From the NCBI GenBank assembly GCA_002347705.1, contig DDWY01000008.1:1-26175 (forward strand): a DNA stretch of 26,175 nucleotides. The letters are read 5' to 3'. The notes below the pieces were generated by a model. The model was not told the DNA's origin. It saw only the letters and a list, made by a program, of their open reading frames with translations, and searched no databases. Origin of the DNA: Anaerolineaceae bacterium UBA2274. GTDB lineage: Bacteria; Chloroflexota; Anaerolineae; Anaerolineales; Anaerolineaceae. How positions within the stretch are numbered: the first letter of the stretch is position 1; the number at the start of each line of letters is the position of its first letter. The position numbers and the translations under genes were made by a program. Shown here piece by piece: positions 15,430 to 22,904 of this stretch.

Positions 15430-16323
15430 GTGAACCCAACCCAAATCGGAGAATTTTCTGCGCTGCTAACTGCCTTTTTCTGGGTAATTTCCGGCACCCT
15501 TTTTGAACATGCCGGCAAGCGTACTAACTCGCTGGCGGTCAGCTTTTTGCGCATGATCTTTGGTCTGGTTTTGATAAGCGTCTTCCTGTGGATATCCCGT
15601 GGAAATCCCTTTGCAAACGATGCCTCGCCTTCTGCCTGGTTGTGGCTGTCACTTTCTGGTGTGGTTGGTTTTGTAATCGGAGATATTTTCCTTTTCGAAG
15701 CCTATGTGCGCATCGGTACGCGCATTTCGCTGCTGATGATGAGCCTCTCACCAGTTCTGACCGGTGTGTTGAGCTATCTCATCTTCGGCGAGGTTCTGGA
15801 ACCACTGGCTGTTGTGGGTATTGCCCTTACCCTGGCAGGCATCGTTGTCGTCATTATGACTCGTGGGGAAAAGAGAAATCTGAAGTTGCGCGTAAATTCT
15901 TATGGAGTCTTTTGCGCTTTAATGGGAGCTGTTGGTCAATCCGTTGGCCTGATCCTGAGCAAACGGGGCATGGGAGATTATGATGCCTTTGCAGCCACCC
16001 AGGTGCGCATTATCGCCTCCATCGCTGGCTTTAGCCTGTTCTTTCTGATCGGCAACCACTGGCAAAAGCTGCGTGAGCTTCTCAATGATCGGCAATCTGT
16101 GCGGATGACCGCTGCCGGGGCTTTGTTCGGACCGGTGCTGGGGGTTGGGTTTTCGCTATTGGCTATCCAAAATATACCGGCAGCAATTGCAGCAGCTATC
16201 ATGTCGATCATGCCTGTCCTGATCATTCCGGTCAACTGGCTGGCTTTCAGAGAAAAAATTAAGTGGTTTGAGGTTCTCGGCGCAATGGTGACAGTGGTTG
16301 GCGTGGTCCTGCTCTATCTGTGA
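15430..16323 (+). CDS. EamA/DMT-superfamily transporter
   Basis: 297 residues with about ten membrane helices in two homologous EamA repeats (about 4-145 and 160-297), the usual plan for drug/metabolite transporters. The first repeat includes FSALLTAFFWVISGTLFE and ISLLMMSLSPVLTGVLSYL with the conserved FGEVLEPLAVVGIALTLAGI. The second ends in AAAIMSIMPVLIIPVNWLAF and KIKWFEVLGAMVTVVGVVLL. The start is the GTG at 15430 with TGAGGA upstream; the ATG five bases earlier runs straight into a stop. The substrate cannot be read from the sequence, since family members export or import amino acids, nucleotide sugars or other metabolites. It is a single gene set between two repeat regions. Confidence 0.9.
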   Translation: MNPTQIGEFSALLTAFFWVISGTLFEHAGKRTNSLAVSFLRMIFGLVLISVFLWISRGNPFANDASPSAWLWLSLSGVVGFVIGDIFLFEAYVRIGTRISLLMMSLSPVLTGVLSYLIFGEVLEPLAVVGIALTLAGIVVVIMTRGEKRNLKLRVNSYGVFCALMGAVGQSVGLILSKRGMGDYDAFAATQVRIIASIAGFSLFFLIGNHWQKLRELLNDRQSVRMTAAGALFGPVLGVGFSLLAIQNIPAAIAAAIMSIMPVLIIPVNWLAFREKIKWFEVLGAMVTVVGVVLLYL

Positions 16324-16444
16324 GTGTAGGCCAATAGGCATGAGTGCTCAGTCTGTAGGGAACTGGCCTGCCTGTTCCTCTGGATTGCGCAGCACCTGAC
16401 CCTGAGTGTAACGAGTGCGCTTAAATCCGGCTTTCTTTTCTTCT

Positions 16445-16601
16445 GTCATTGCGAGGCACGAAGCAATCTAAAATGTTTTCTATTGTGGAATGTTAGCGAT
16501 CCAAAAATTACAGCTTCTGAATTTTGGCCATAATCTTCTGACCTCAAATGATTTGGTACGCCAGCAGTTTAGATTGCTTCACAACAGAAGTTCGCAATGA
16601 C
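16445..16601 (+). repeat. MITE-like element, 157 bp, copy e
   Basis: Ends are GTCATTGCGAGGCACGAAGC followed by AATCTAAA, and the reverse complement TTTAGATTGCTTC...TTCGCAATGAC. The ends match copies c and d, but the interior is unrelated to theirs, which is typical of MITE families defined by their termini. Confidence 0.75.
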
Positions 16602-16607
16602 AACATC

Positions 16608-16636
16608 GTAGGCCGGATTGCGTTTTTCAATCCGGC
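16608..16636 (+). repeat. REP element with GCCGGATTG stem
   Basis: GTAG (16608-16611), GCCGGATTG (16612-16620), loop CGTTTTT, CAATCCGGC (16628-16636): a perfect 9-bp stem. It lies 6 bp after the MITE-like element. GTAGGCCGGAT is also the beginning of classical enterobacterial REP sequences. Confidence 0.85.
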
Positions 16637-16764
16637 TCATCCCGGCCTATCACGCAAATCAGGCATAAAATCCAGGTAAGGGCAATTGTTTCTTGTTGGT
16701 ATTTCATTACCTGATTGTGAATATTATGTGAATTTAGCGACATATGTGGCAAAAAACAGTTCGA

Positions 16765-16810
16765 CCCCCTCCAGCGAAGCGGTGGGAGGGGGGTAAGGGG
16801 GGTGGGTCTT
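16765..16810 (+). repeat. G-rich repeat with G-quadruplex potential, upstream of uvrB
   Basis: CCCCCTCC (16765-16772) can pair with the start of the following G-run. Positions 16784-16806 contain four or more GGG tracts separated by 1-3 bases, fitting the quadruplex rule, and then TGGGTCTTTT follows. The G-rich strand is the uvrB coding strand. A related element precedes dinG at 22897-23000. Confidence 0.7.
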
Positions 16811-16886
16811 TTTTTGAGGAGGAGGTATTTTTCTCTAATAGATCTTCTATTTCGTCACAAAAATTTGGAGCGATCGCCTGTTATCA

Positions 16887-16904
16887 AGCTCACTCTGGTG
16901 AGCT
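16887..16904. promoter_or_regulatory. inverted repeat upstream of the uvrB -10 box (possible operator)
   Basis: AGCTCAC, TCTG, GTGAGCT: a perfect 7-bp palindrome whose right arm ends 18 bp before the -10 box, so it would cover the -35 area. It has no clear match to known LexA boxes. The regulator is unknown. Confidence 0.45.
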
Positions 16905-16922
16905 AAAAGGGACTAAAACTAG

Positions 16923-16928
16923 TACAAT
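16923..16928 (+). promoter_or_regulatory. -10 box of uvrB, likely leaderless transcript
   Basis: TACAAT, with the ATG of uvrB starting 6 nt after it. There is no Shine-Dalgarno sequence between, so transcription would begin at or next to the A of the ATG. No good -35 is seen. Confidence 0.5.
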
Positions 16929-16934
16929 TAAAAA

Positions 16935-18974
16935 ATGGAATTCAAACTTCACGCTCCCTACAAACCCACCGGAGATCAACCGGAGGCAATTGAAAAGCTG
17001 ATCACAGGCATCGAAAAGGGCTACCGCCACCAGGTGCTTCTTGGTGCCACCGGCACTGGCAAAACCTTCACGGTTGCCAACATCATCCAACAACTGCAGC
17101 TGCCAACGCTGGTGATGACCCACAACAAAACCCTTGCCGCCCAGCTTTATGCCGAATACAAGGACTTTTTCCCCGAGAACTCCGTCGAGTACTTCGTATC
17201 CTATTACGACTACTATCAACCTGAAGCTTACATCCCGCGCCGGGACCTTTACATCGAAAAAGAAACCGACATCAACGAGGAAATCGACCGCCTGCGGCTG
17301 GCAGCCACCACCGCCCTCATGTCCCGCCAGGATGTGATCATTGTTGCCTCGGTTTCAGCCATTTACGGTCTGGGCGACCCCAATGCTTACCGCGCGAACG
17401 TCCTCCACGTCGAAAAAGGCTCCATTTATCGCCGCAATGCCCTCCTGCGCCAGCTGGTGGATGTGCAGTATCAGCGCAATGACCTGGAGGTCAAGCCGGG
17501 CATCTTCCGCGTTCGCGGCGACACCCTCGAAGTGCTGCCGGCATACAGCGAAAAAGAAACCATTCGCATCAGTTTCTTCGGTGATGAGATTGAAGACATC
17601 ATCCGGCTCAACCCTGTCACAGGCGAGGTCATCGACCGACCCGACCAGGTGGATATCTACCCCGCCAAGCACTACGTCACTGAAGAAAACCGCATCGAAA
17701 AAACCCTGCTAGACATTGAAAACGAACTCGAGGAGCGTCTTAAGTTCTTCAATCAAAGCGGTCGCTTGCTGGAGGCGCAGCGTCTCGAACAACGCACCCG
17801 CTACGACCTCGAAATGCTGCGCGAGGTTGGTTCGTGTGCCGGCATCGAAAACTACTCCCGCCATATCGATCAGCGCGCTCCCGGCAGCCCGCCCTGGACT
17901 TTGCTGGACTTCCTGCCCTCAAACTACCTCATGGTGCTGGACGAGTCCCACATGATGGTGCCCCAGATCCGCGGTATGTACAACGGCGACCGGTCGCGCA
18001 AGGAAATTCTGGTGGATTACGGTTTTCGTTTGCCCTCCGCCCTCGATAACCGCCCGTTAAAATTCCCCGAATTTGAGAAGACGATGGGCATCACCCTCTA
18101 TACCAGCGCCACGCCAGGCCCTTATGAGATGGAAAAGGCTCAACAAGTCGTGGACCAGGTCATCCGTCCGACCGGTCTCTTGGACCCGAAAATTGAAGTG
18201 CGTCCCACCGCGGGGCAGATCGACGACCTGATCGCGGAACTGCGCAAGCGTGTAGATCGCGGAGAGCGCGCATTAGTCACCACCCTCACCAAGCGTATGT
18301 CTGAGGATATGGCGGACTACCTGCTCGAGTCCGGCTTCAAAGTCCAGTACCTCCACTCTGAGGTGGAGACCTTCGAACGGGTTGGCATCCTGCGGGACCT
18401 GCGCTTGGGCGTTTTCGATGTCGTGGTAGGCATCAACCTGCTGCGCGAAGGTCTCGACCTGCCAGAAGTCTCTTTGGTGGCGATCCTGGACGCGGATAAG
18501 GAAGGTTTTTTGCGCTCCACCACCGCTCTGATCCAGACCTTTGGGCGGGCTGCAAGGCATATCAACGGGGAGGTTATCCTCTACGCCGACCGCATGACCG
18601 ACTCGATGAAACGCGCGATTGACGAAACCACCCGCCGGCGTGCCAAGCAGGAAGCTTACAACACGGAGCACAACATCTCACCCGTGGGCATCACCAAGGC
18701 GGTGTACGACATTACCGCCCGATTGGCGAACGTGGCACCTGAAGAGAAAGACAAGCCCAGGAATGCCCGCGAACTAGCTGCCAAAATGCAGCAGCGCGAG
18801 CTGGAAAAGATGCTGACTGAGATGGAAAAACAGATGAAAGCTGCCGCGGCGGAACTTGAGTTTGAACGCGCGGCCATGCTGCGAGACCAGATCTTTGAAC
18901 TGCGCGCGATCTTGATTGAGGATTCAGACATGCCACCCTGGAAGAAGCAAAAAGCCCTGGCAGGAATGAATTAA
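16935..18974 (+). CDS. uvrB: excinuclease ABC subunit B
   Basis: UvrB is the damage-verifying helicase-like subunit of nucleotide excision repair. It is loaded by UvrA and then recruits UvrC. The 679-residue length is normal. Motifs: Walker A GATGTGKTFT at residues 37-46, THNKTLAAQLY (motif Ia), the beta-hairpin YYDYYQPEAYIPRRDLYIEK, SAIYGLGDP, the DEAD-like VLDESHMMVPQ, TLYTSATPGPYE, LVTTLTKRMSEDMADYL, GINLLREGLDLPEVSLVAILDADKEGFLRS (motifs V), and QTFGRAARH (motif VI). The UVR domain for UvrC contact is at the C-terminus (LEKMLTEMEKQMKAAAAELE onward). The ATG at 16935 has no ribosome-binding site but sits directly behind a -10 box, so leaderless translation is inferred. It is monocistronic: REP elements follow, and the next gene is on the other strand. 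Confidence 0.98.
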   Translation: MEFKLHAPYKPTGDQPEAIEKLITGIEKGYRHQVLLGATGTGKTFTVANIIQQLQLPTLVMTHNKTLAAQLYAEYKDFFPENSVEYFVSYYDYYQPEAYIPRRDLYIEKETDINEEIDRLRLAATTALMSRQDVIIVASVSAIYGLGDPNAYRANVLHVEKGSIYRRNALLRQLVDVQYQRNDLEVKPGIFRVRGDTLEVLPAYSEKETIRISFFGDEIEDIIRLNPVTGEVIDRPDQVDIYPAKHYVTEENRIEKTLLDIENELEERLKFFNQSGRLLEAQRLEQRTRYDLEMLREVGSCAGIENYSRHIDQRAPGSPPWTLLDFLPSNYLMVLDESHMMVPQIRGMYNGDRSRKEILVDYGFRLPSALDNRPLKFPEFEKTMGITLYTSATPGPYEMEKAQQVVDQVIRPTGLLDPKIEVRPTAGQIDDLIAELRKRVDRGERALVTTLTKRMSEDMADYLLESGFKVQYLHSEVETFERVGILRDLRLGVFDVVVGINLLREGLDLPEVSLVAILDADKEGFLRSTTALIQTFGRAARHINGEVILYADRMTDSMKRAIDETTRRRAKQEAYNTEHNISPVGITKAVYDITARLANVAPEEKDKPRNARELAAKMQQRELEKMLTEMEKQMKAAAAELEFERAAMLRDQIFELRAILIEDSDMPPWKKQKALAGMN

Positions 18975-18995
18975 TTCAACCTTTCATCACGAAAC

Positions 18996-19024
18996 GTAGG
19001 TCAGGTTGCGCATTTCAACCTGAC
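18996..19024 (+). repeat. REP element with GTCAGGTTG stem
   Basis: GTAG (18996-18999), GTCAGGTTG (19000-19008), loop CGCATTT, CAACCTGAC (19016-19024): a perfect stem, 21 bp after the uvrB stop. It could act as a 3' mRNA-stabilising hairpin. Confidence 0.85.
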
Positions 19025-19100
19025 ATTACGCGCACTGGATGATGCAGACCTAATCTTTTTTTCAACCGAACTACCCACTTGCTGACATATTTTTTCATAT

Positions 19101-19166
19101 GTCGGAGTGAGACTGCGCAAGATTGACTCTAATCAAAGGCATTTTGGCAGTCTCATTCCGACCTAC
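19101..19166 (-). repeat. REP element with 16-bp stem
   Basis: Read on the minus strand: GTAG (19166-19163), GTCGGAATGAGACTGC (19162-19147), a 30-nt loop, and a partner arm at 19116-19101 with one mismatch. An adjoining palindrome GACATAT / ATATGTC occupies 19084-19103. Confidence 0.7.
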
Positions 19167-19316
19167 AACTTACACAAAAGGGTGTGGCAATATTGCTGTT
19201 GTTTTTTGGTAAGTGTATAAAGATAGATTGCCACGGTCGCACGCTCCGTCGCGATCCGTCGCGATGAAGGTGTTGAATGTAGATTGTTATACTCCGTTTC
19301 GCGAGACAAAGTGCCC

Positions 19317-19381
19317 GTAGGGCGGGATTGAGGGCACCGAAAGCGATGTGATGGGCGAATGTGTCGTGCCCTCAATCCGCC
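19317..19381 (+). repeat. REP element with stem GGCGGGATTGAGGGCAC
   Basis: GTAG (19317-19320), then GGCGGGATTGAGGGCAC (19321-19337), which pairs with GTGCCCTCAATCCGCC (19366-19381) apart from one bulged G. Positions 19335-19382 are duplicated exactly at 19884-19931. Confidence 0.75.
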
Positions 19382-19392
19382 GACGCAGAGCT

Positions 19393-19467
19393 CTAGTGCC
19401 ATTTGACGTCCCACAAATAAGCCGCATCCGGACCCTCTTTCAGCGCAGCTAATAATTCTTGCAGGCT
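19393..19467 (-). pseudogene. acylphosphatase gene remnant
   Basis: The minus strand reads SLQELLAALKEGPDAAYLWD, then VKWH and a stop at 19393-19395. This closely matches residues SLHEFLAALHEGPDAAYVRD of the intact acylphosphatase at 20114-20422. Only the central 24 or so codons survive. The N-terminal side is cut off a few bases before a REP element (GTAG at 19477), and the C-terminal strand (FHDFEIRYR in the intact gene) is missing. It is either a decayed former paralog or a partial duplication; nucleotide divergence is considerable, so it is not recent. Confidence 0.8.
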
Positions 19468-19476
19468 AGCAGACAG

Positions 19477-19537
19477 GTAGGGTGGGTTGGCGTCATGTGG
19501 CATAGGCCAAAACCCTTCCAGCTATAGCCAACCCACC
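19477..19537 (+). repeat. long REP element, GGTGGGTTGGC stem
   Basis: GTAG (19477-19480), GGTGGGTTGGC (19481-19491), and its complement GCCAACCCACC at 19527-19537: a perfect 11-bp stem. It abuts the acylphosphatase remnant. Confidence 0.8.
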
Positions 19538-19550
19538 AAAAACGGCTGTC

Positions 19551-19600
19551 ATTGCGAGCCCCTGCGAGCCCTTGCGAGCCCCTGCGAGCCCTTGCGAGCC
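19551..19600 (+). repeat. decanucleotide tandem repeat x5
   Basis: Five consecutive 10-nt units of the form NNTGCGAGCC, grown out of a GTCATTGCGAG element end at 19548-19558. They are direct repeats without spacers. Confidence 0.85.
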
Positions 19601-19680
19601 CCTTCCCGAGCCAGGAGGGTCGCGAGAGTCAGCAGCCCATGTTGTTCATAATCGTGAAAAGCAAGCCTCCTAAACATCCT

Positions 19681-19857
19681 GTCATTGCGAGACCTTTGCC
19701 AAAAACGTTATGATGAGGTGTTAAACAATGATTTGGCAAAGGTCGCGGCAATCTAAAACGTGTGTATTCAAAAAAGAACGAGGGGTCTAAGAAGTATTAA
19801 ATTTTGTGACCTGTCAGCAGTTTAGATCGCCACGGTCGCAAGCCCCCTCGCGATGGC
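19681..19857 (+). repeat. MITE-like element, diverged, with inner hairpin
   Basis: The left end is GTCATTGCGAG and the right end CTCGCGATGGC is a decayed inverted match. Inside, GACCTTTGCCAAA (19691-19703) and TTTGGCAAAGGTC (19732-19744) form a perfect 13-bp stem, with CGCGGCAATCTAAA after it. The right part carries TTTAGATCGCC, the inverted counterpart. Confidence 0.55.
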
Positions 19858-20113
19858 AGAGTAATTGATCTTACCGTCCTGCCCACCGAAAGCGATGTGA
19901 TGGGCGAATGTGTCGTGCCCTCAATCCGCCGTCGCCATTGATTTGGGGGGCAAGACGCGTCTATTGCGTAAGATAGCGCAATGGCGGATTGGAAGCACAC
20001 CAAGGTTTCTGCCTGATGATGTTTGCAGTCCTTCCAATCCCGCCCCACACGTACTTTTTTTGATAATGTTAATGAATGGCAGGCACCCCCCCTGACTCTG
20101 CCTGCAATAACGC

Positions 20114-20422
20114 CTACCGATAACGAATCTCGAAGTCGTGGAATTCCCCCGTGGCAGGGCTGAAGTGATATTTCACATCCCGCACATAAGCCGCATCCGG
20201 GCCTTCATGAAGGGCAGCCAGGAATTCATGCAGGCTCTTTGCCTCCCCCTCTGCTGTTACTTCCACTGCTGTTCCCCCTGAGAGGTTGCGCACCCAACCA
20301 GTCAAACCCAACGCTACTGCCCGTCGTAAAACAAAAAATCGAAAGCCCACCCCCTGAACCCGACCGTTTACGATTGCGTTCAGTCGTTGGTTTGATGGAT
20401 CAAAGGCGGATGTTTTACTCAA
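20114..20422 (-). CDS. acyP: acylphosphatase
   Basis: A small cytosolic enzyme hydrolysing acyl phosphates such as acetyl phosphate or carbamoyl phosphate. The 102 residues contain the acylphosphatase signature NGRVQGVGFRFFVLRRAVAL (catalytic Arg in GFRFF) and GLTGWVRNLSGGTAVEVTAEG with the catalytic Asn of VRNL. The typical end HDFEIRYR is also present. The start is a TTG at 20422 that overlaps the TGA of the HEAT gene by 4 nt (TTGA). It is supported by a strong AGGAGG 5 nt upstream, and no other start codon precedes the fold. It is the third gene of the operon rseP - HEAT - acyP, so translational coupling is likely. A remnant of a second acylphosphatase lies at 19393-19467. Confidence 0.93.
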   Translation of the reverse strand: MSKTSAFDPSNQRLNAIVNGRVQGVGFRFFVLRRAVALGLTGWVRNLSGGTAVEVTAEGEAKSLHEFLAALHEGPDAAYVRDVKYHFSPATGEFHDFEIRYR

Positions 20423-21567
20423 AAATCCTCCTCGTCCTCGGGGTCTTCAAGTGTGTAACTGTCGTCCAGGCTGCCCTCTAAATCGTCTTCATCATCATCA
20501 ACGTAGCGCAGCCATTCTTCATCGTTGAAGTCTTCCACATCTTCGTATTCGTCGTCCTCATCGTCTTCCCAAACATCGGCGATGTCTTCGTCCTCATCGT
20601 TCAAGTCGTGTTCATGTTTGTAATCGACTTCCATCAACTCGAAATCAATGGCTTCATTGGTGAAATTGAGCATGTCCAGTGCTTCTTCCAGGAGGCTGGC
20701 TTCTTCATCATCGTCCGTTTTAGCGAGCAGCTGTTCAAATTTTTCTTCGATGCCTTCGCCGCCGATCTGCGAGAGAGCCCAAATCAACTCGCTGCGCAGG
20801 TATTCATCCTTTTCGCGATCAAGTTGTCTCAGCAGGCGCTGCCTGGCAGCACTCAAGCTCAGTTCACCTGCGGCATGGATCGCCTGCCCTCTGACTTCAG
20901 GGTTTTCATGATCCAGTTGTTCAAGCACCAGCCCTTCCCACTGGTTGTCCGCGGACCTGCCCATGGCAAACAATGCGCTCTCAAGCCATTGCACACTTTC
21001 CTTGGCTGAAGCAAAGCGCAGCAGCGGAGGCACTTCCTCGCGGCTGGAATAGCCAAGCGACTCCAGGGCTCTGCGCCTCACCAGGTCGGAAGGATCTTCG
21101 GCATACGCCAGCAGCAGGGCGTCCTCCAATTCGTGATGGATTTCAGGTTTCAGTTCCTCAAGCTCCCCGAGATAGACATAAAACCCTAATGCATTGGCAG
21201 CTGCAGCCCGCACAAATTCCGCTGTGTCAGCAGCAGCCAGCAAATTGAGGAGACTTGGGATGAGCTTGGGGTCTTCCGCTTCCAAAAGCAGGCTTATTCC
21301 ACTCACCTGGCATTCATCATCGCTGTCGCCAAGTGCCATTCGTCCGATGTCCTCGAACATCAGCAGGTCGTCATGCTCTGAAAGTTCCAGCAGGTCCTGC
21401 AAGACAGCTCTCCTGCGCGCCACAGGGATGCTTTGCCAAGCACTGGAAAGCACCAGGCGGTCATCAAGGGGCATATCCGAGAACTGGTAGAGGAGGCGCG
21501 CCGGGAAGGGCGTTTCCAGATCCAGAAGGGATTTGATCAGGTCGTGAATTGAGCTTGGGGCGTCCAT
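20419..21567 (-). CDS. HEAT-repeat protein with long acidic C-terminal tail
   Basis: 382 residues with no enzyme motif. Residues about 80-300 are a chain of paired helices of HEAT or PBS-lyase-like type, for example FVRAAAANALGFYVYLGELE, DLVRRRALESLGYSSREEVP, PEVRGQAIHAAGELSLSAAR and EYLRSELIWALSQIGGEGIE. Such solenoids serve as protein-binding scaffolds. From about residue 305 to the end the chain is almost wholly Asp/Glu (for example DVWEDDEDDEYEDVEDFNDE), a disordered polyanionic tail. The ATG at 21567 follows the rseP stop by 9 nt and the gene overlaps acyP by 4 nt. The partner and role are unknown; the operon suggests a link to membrane proteolysis, but this is only context. Confidence 0.85.
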   Translation of the reverse strand: MDAPSSIHDLIKSLLDLETPFPARLLYQFSDMPLDDRLVLSSAWQSIPVARRRAVLQDLLELSEHDDLLMFEDIGRMALGDSDDECQVSGISLLLEAEDPKLIPSLLNLLAAADTAEFVRAAAANALGFYVYLGELEELKPEIHHELEDALLLAYAEDPSDLVRRRALESLGYSSREEVPPLLRFASAKESVQWLESALFAMGRSADNQWEGLVLEQLDHENPEVRGQAIHAAGELSLSAARQRLLRQLDREKDEYLRSELIWALSQIGGEGIEEKFEQLLAKTDDDEEASLLEEALDMLNFTNEAIDFELMEVDYKHEHDLNDEDEDIADVWEDDEDDEYEDVEDFNDEEWLRYVDDDEDDLEGSLDDSYTLEDPEDEEDF

Positions 21568-21576
21568 GACAGCTCC

Positions 21577-22653
21577 TTAAGGGATCGGAATCGGATTTAC
21601 AAAATCGCGAATAGTGATGATAAAGAACAAAAGAATTAAGAGATAGAAGAATATCGAATTGACGGCATTGGCAACCCCGGTTGGGATGCGTTTGCGTGTT
21701 ATCGCTTCGATCAGCAGGAAGAAGATTTGTCCGCCATCAAGCGCCGGGATGGGCAGCAGGTTGGTGATGCCAATCGCGATGGAGAGCATCGAGACCAGTG
21801 AAAGGCGGGTTATCGGTAAAACTTCGTCGGTCACTTCTGCATTGGTCTGATCGATCTCAGCAGCGCTTGAGAACAAATCGTAGATGCCTTTTACACCGAT
21901 GACTCTGGCTTCGCCAGGGGCAAGCTTACCTCTGATAAAGTTTACTGGCATTGAAACAGTAGCTTTCACCTGCTGCCAGAAGGTATCAAAAGCCACGCCG
22001 ATGCTTTGAACAAAATTGAGTTCAATTTCCGGATGCGACATCACAAAACCAATCGCGCCCTGTCCTTCAGGCGGATTCGCCCGTGGGGTCACCAATCCAG
22101 TGAGTTCTTCACCATCGCGGGTGTAGGTTAGGGTGACTTCTTGCCCAAGATACTTTTTTGTGGCAGCAACCATGGCATCGGTCGAATCGATCGGGTCATC
22201 GCCAAGCCTGGTCACAATATCGCCAGGCTGCAGCCCAATTATCTGGGCAGGGGAATTAGGCGCAACATCCACCACCAGGATTTGGCTGCTGTCAACTGGA
22301 TTGACCACGTTGAAGAGGAAGATCAACAGCAGAATCCCGAGCACAAAATTCATCGTAGCCCCTGCCACCAGGATCACAAAACGCTTCCACTTTGGAGCCG
22401 ACATCAAACCGCCCGGCTCACCATCGTCGGTTTCACCCTTCAGGCGTACGAATCCGCCAAAGGGGATCCAGTTCAGCGTGAATTCCGTACCTTTCCGGGT
22501 AAAGAGTTTTGCGAGGCGGGGTGGGTAGCCGAAACCGAATTCTTCCACGTCCACGCCCACCATCTTTGCGGCCAAAAAATGCCCGAGTTCGTGCACAAAC
22601 ACGATCAACCCGAACACAAATATAAACTGAATAATCAAACTAAAATTTAGCAT
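21577..22653 (-). CDS. rseP: RIP zinc metalloprotease RseP (site-2 protease family)
   Basis: An intramembrane protease that makes the second cut of membrane-bound regulators such as anti-sigma factors, or clears signal peptides. 358 residues from the chosen start. The zinc site HELGH is at residues 21-25 in the first helix, followed by GFGYPPRL and IPFGGFVRLKGE. One PDZ domain lies at about 105-180 (VVDVAPNSPAQIIGLQPGDIV). The second catalytic motif NLLPIPALDGGQIFFLLIE and a C-terminal helix follow. I prefer the ATG at 22653 because AAGGAG lies 7 nt upstream, whereas the ATG at 22659 is only 1 nt from it. A TATAAT on the same strand at 22679-22674 would give a very short leader. No dxr, cdsA or sigma factor gene is next to it. 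It heads the rseP - HEAT - acyP operon. Confidence 0.95.
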   Translation of the reverse strand: MLNFSLIIQFIFVFGLIVFVHELGHFLAAKMVGVDVEEFGFGYPPRLAKLFTRKGTEFTLNWIPFGGFVRLKGETDDGEPGGLMSAPKWKRFVILVAGATMNFVLGILLLIFLFNVVNPVDSSQILVVDVAPNSPAQIIGLQPGDIVTRLGDDPIDSTDAMVAATKKYLGQEVTLTYTRDGEELTGLVTPRANPPEGQGAIGFVMSHPEIELNFVQSIGVAFDTFWQQVKATVSMPVNFIRGKLAPGEARVIGVKGIYDLFSSAAEIDQTNAEVTDEVLPITRLSLVSMLSIAIGITNLLPIPALDGGQIFFLLIEAITRKRIPTGVANAVNSIFFYLLILLFFIITIRDFVNPIPIP

Positions 22654-22673
22654 GAGCATACTCCTTGCTCGGA

Positions 22674-22679
22674 ATTATA
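22674..22679 (-). promoter_or_regulatory. possible -10 box of the rseP operon
   Basis: TATAAT on the minus strand, 20 nt upstream of the preferred rseP ATG, leaving just enough room for the AAGGAG ribosome-binding site. No clear -35. Confidence 0.4.
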
Positions 22680-22904
22680 CCTATTTTGTTACTGGGAGTC
22701 TGTTGGAATGATATTAACTTTCGACAATCACCAGTCTGCGCAGGCAGAGGGTTGCAGACGACATCTTTAGTTAAACAGGCTGATCCTTTTTAGCCAAGGT
22801 GAAGGTGCAGGATCAACCCTGAGCTCTATCCAATCCGGCTGACCTATGAGGGTCAGTGTTGGATAAAAAGCTGCATTAGACTTCCATCTGTTTATACCCC
22901 CTCC

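Larger units (their letters stand above)
16324..16934. other. 611-bp intergenic region upstream of uvrB
   Basis: No gene. It holds decayed REP fragments (GTAGGCC and GTAGGGAAC stubs near 16326-16378), a MITE-like element (16445-16601), a REP hairpin (16608-16636), a G-rich element (16765-16810), an inverted repeat (16887-16904) and the uvrB -10 box (16923-16928). Confidence 0.75.
18975..20113. other. 1.14-kb intergenic region of repeats
   Basis: No intact gene. In order: a REP (18996-19024), a long-stem REP on the minus strand (19101-19166), a partial MITE-like right end (about 19224-19267), a REP with an inner 48-bp duplicated segment (19317-19381), an acylphosphatase gene remnant (19393-19467), a long REP (19477-19537), a decamer tandem repeat (19551-19600), a MITE-like element (19681-19857), the second copy of the 48-bp segment (19884-19931), and an inverted repeat GGCGGATTGGAAG / CTTCCAATCCCGCC (19983-19995 / 20031-20044). 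Confidence 0.75.

Noticed and set aside
16870..16877. GCGATCGC (HIP1-like) palindrome upstream of uvrB
   Set aside because: I noticed it only here, so there is no evidence that it is more than chance.
16744..17001. A 85-codon open frame overlapping the uvrB start
   Set aside because: It runs through the G-rich repeat and then out of frame into uvrB. There is no homology-like pattern.
19551..19600. CRISPR-like short repeats
   Set aside because: The units are only 10 nt and directly abut with no spacers. No cas genes are present.
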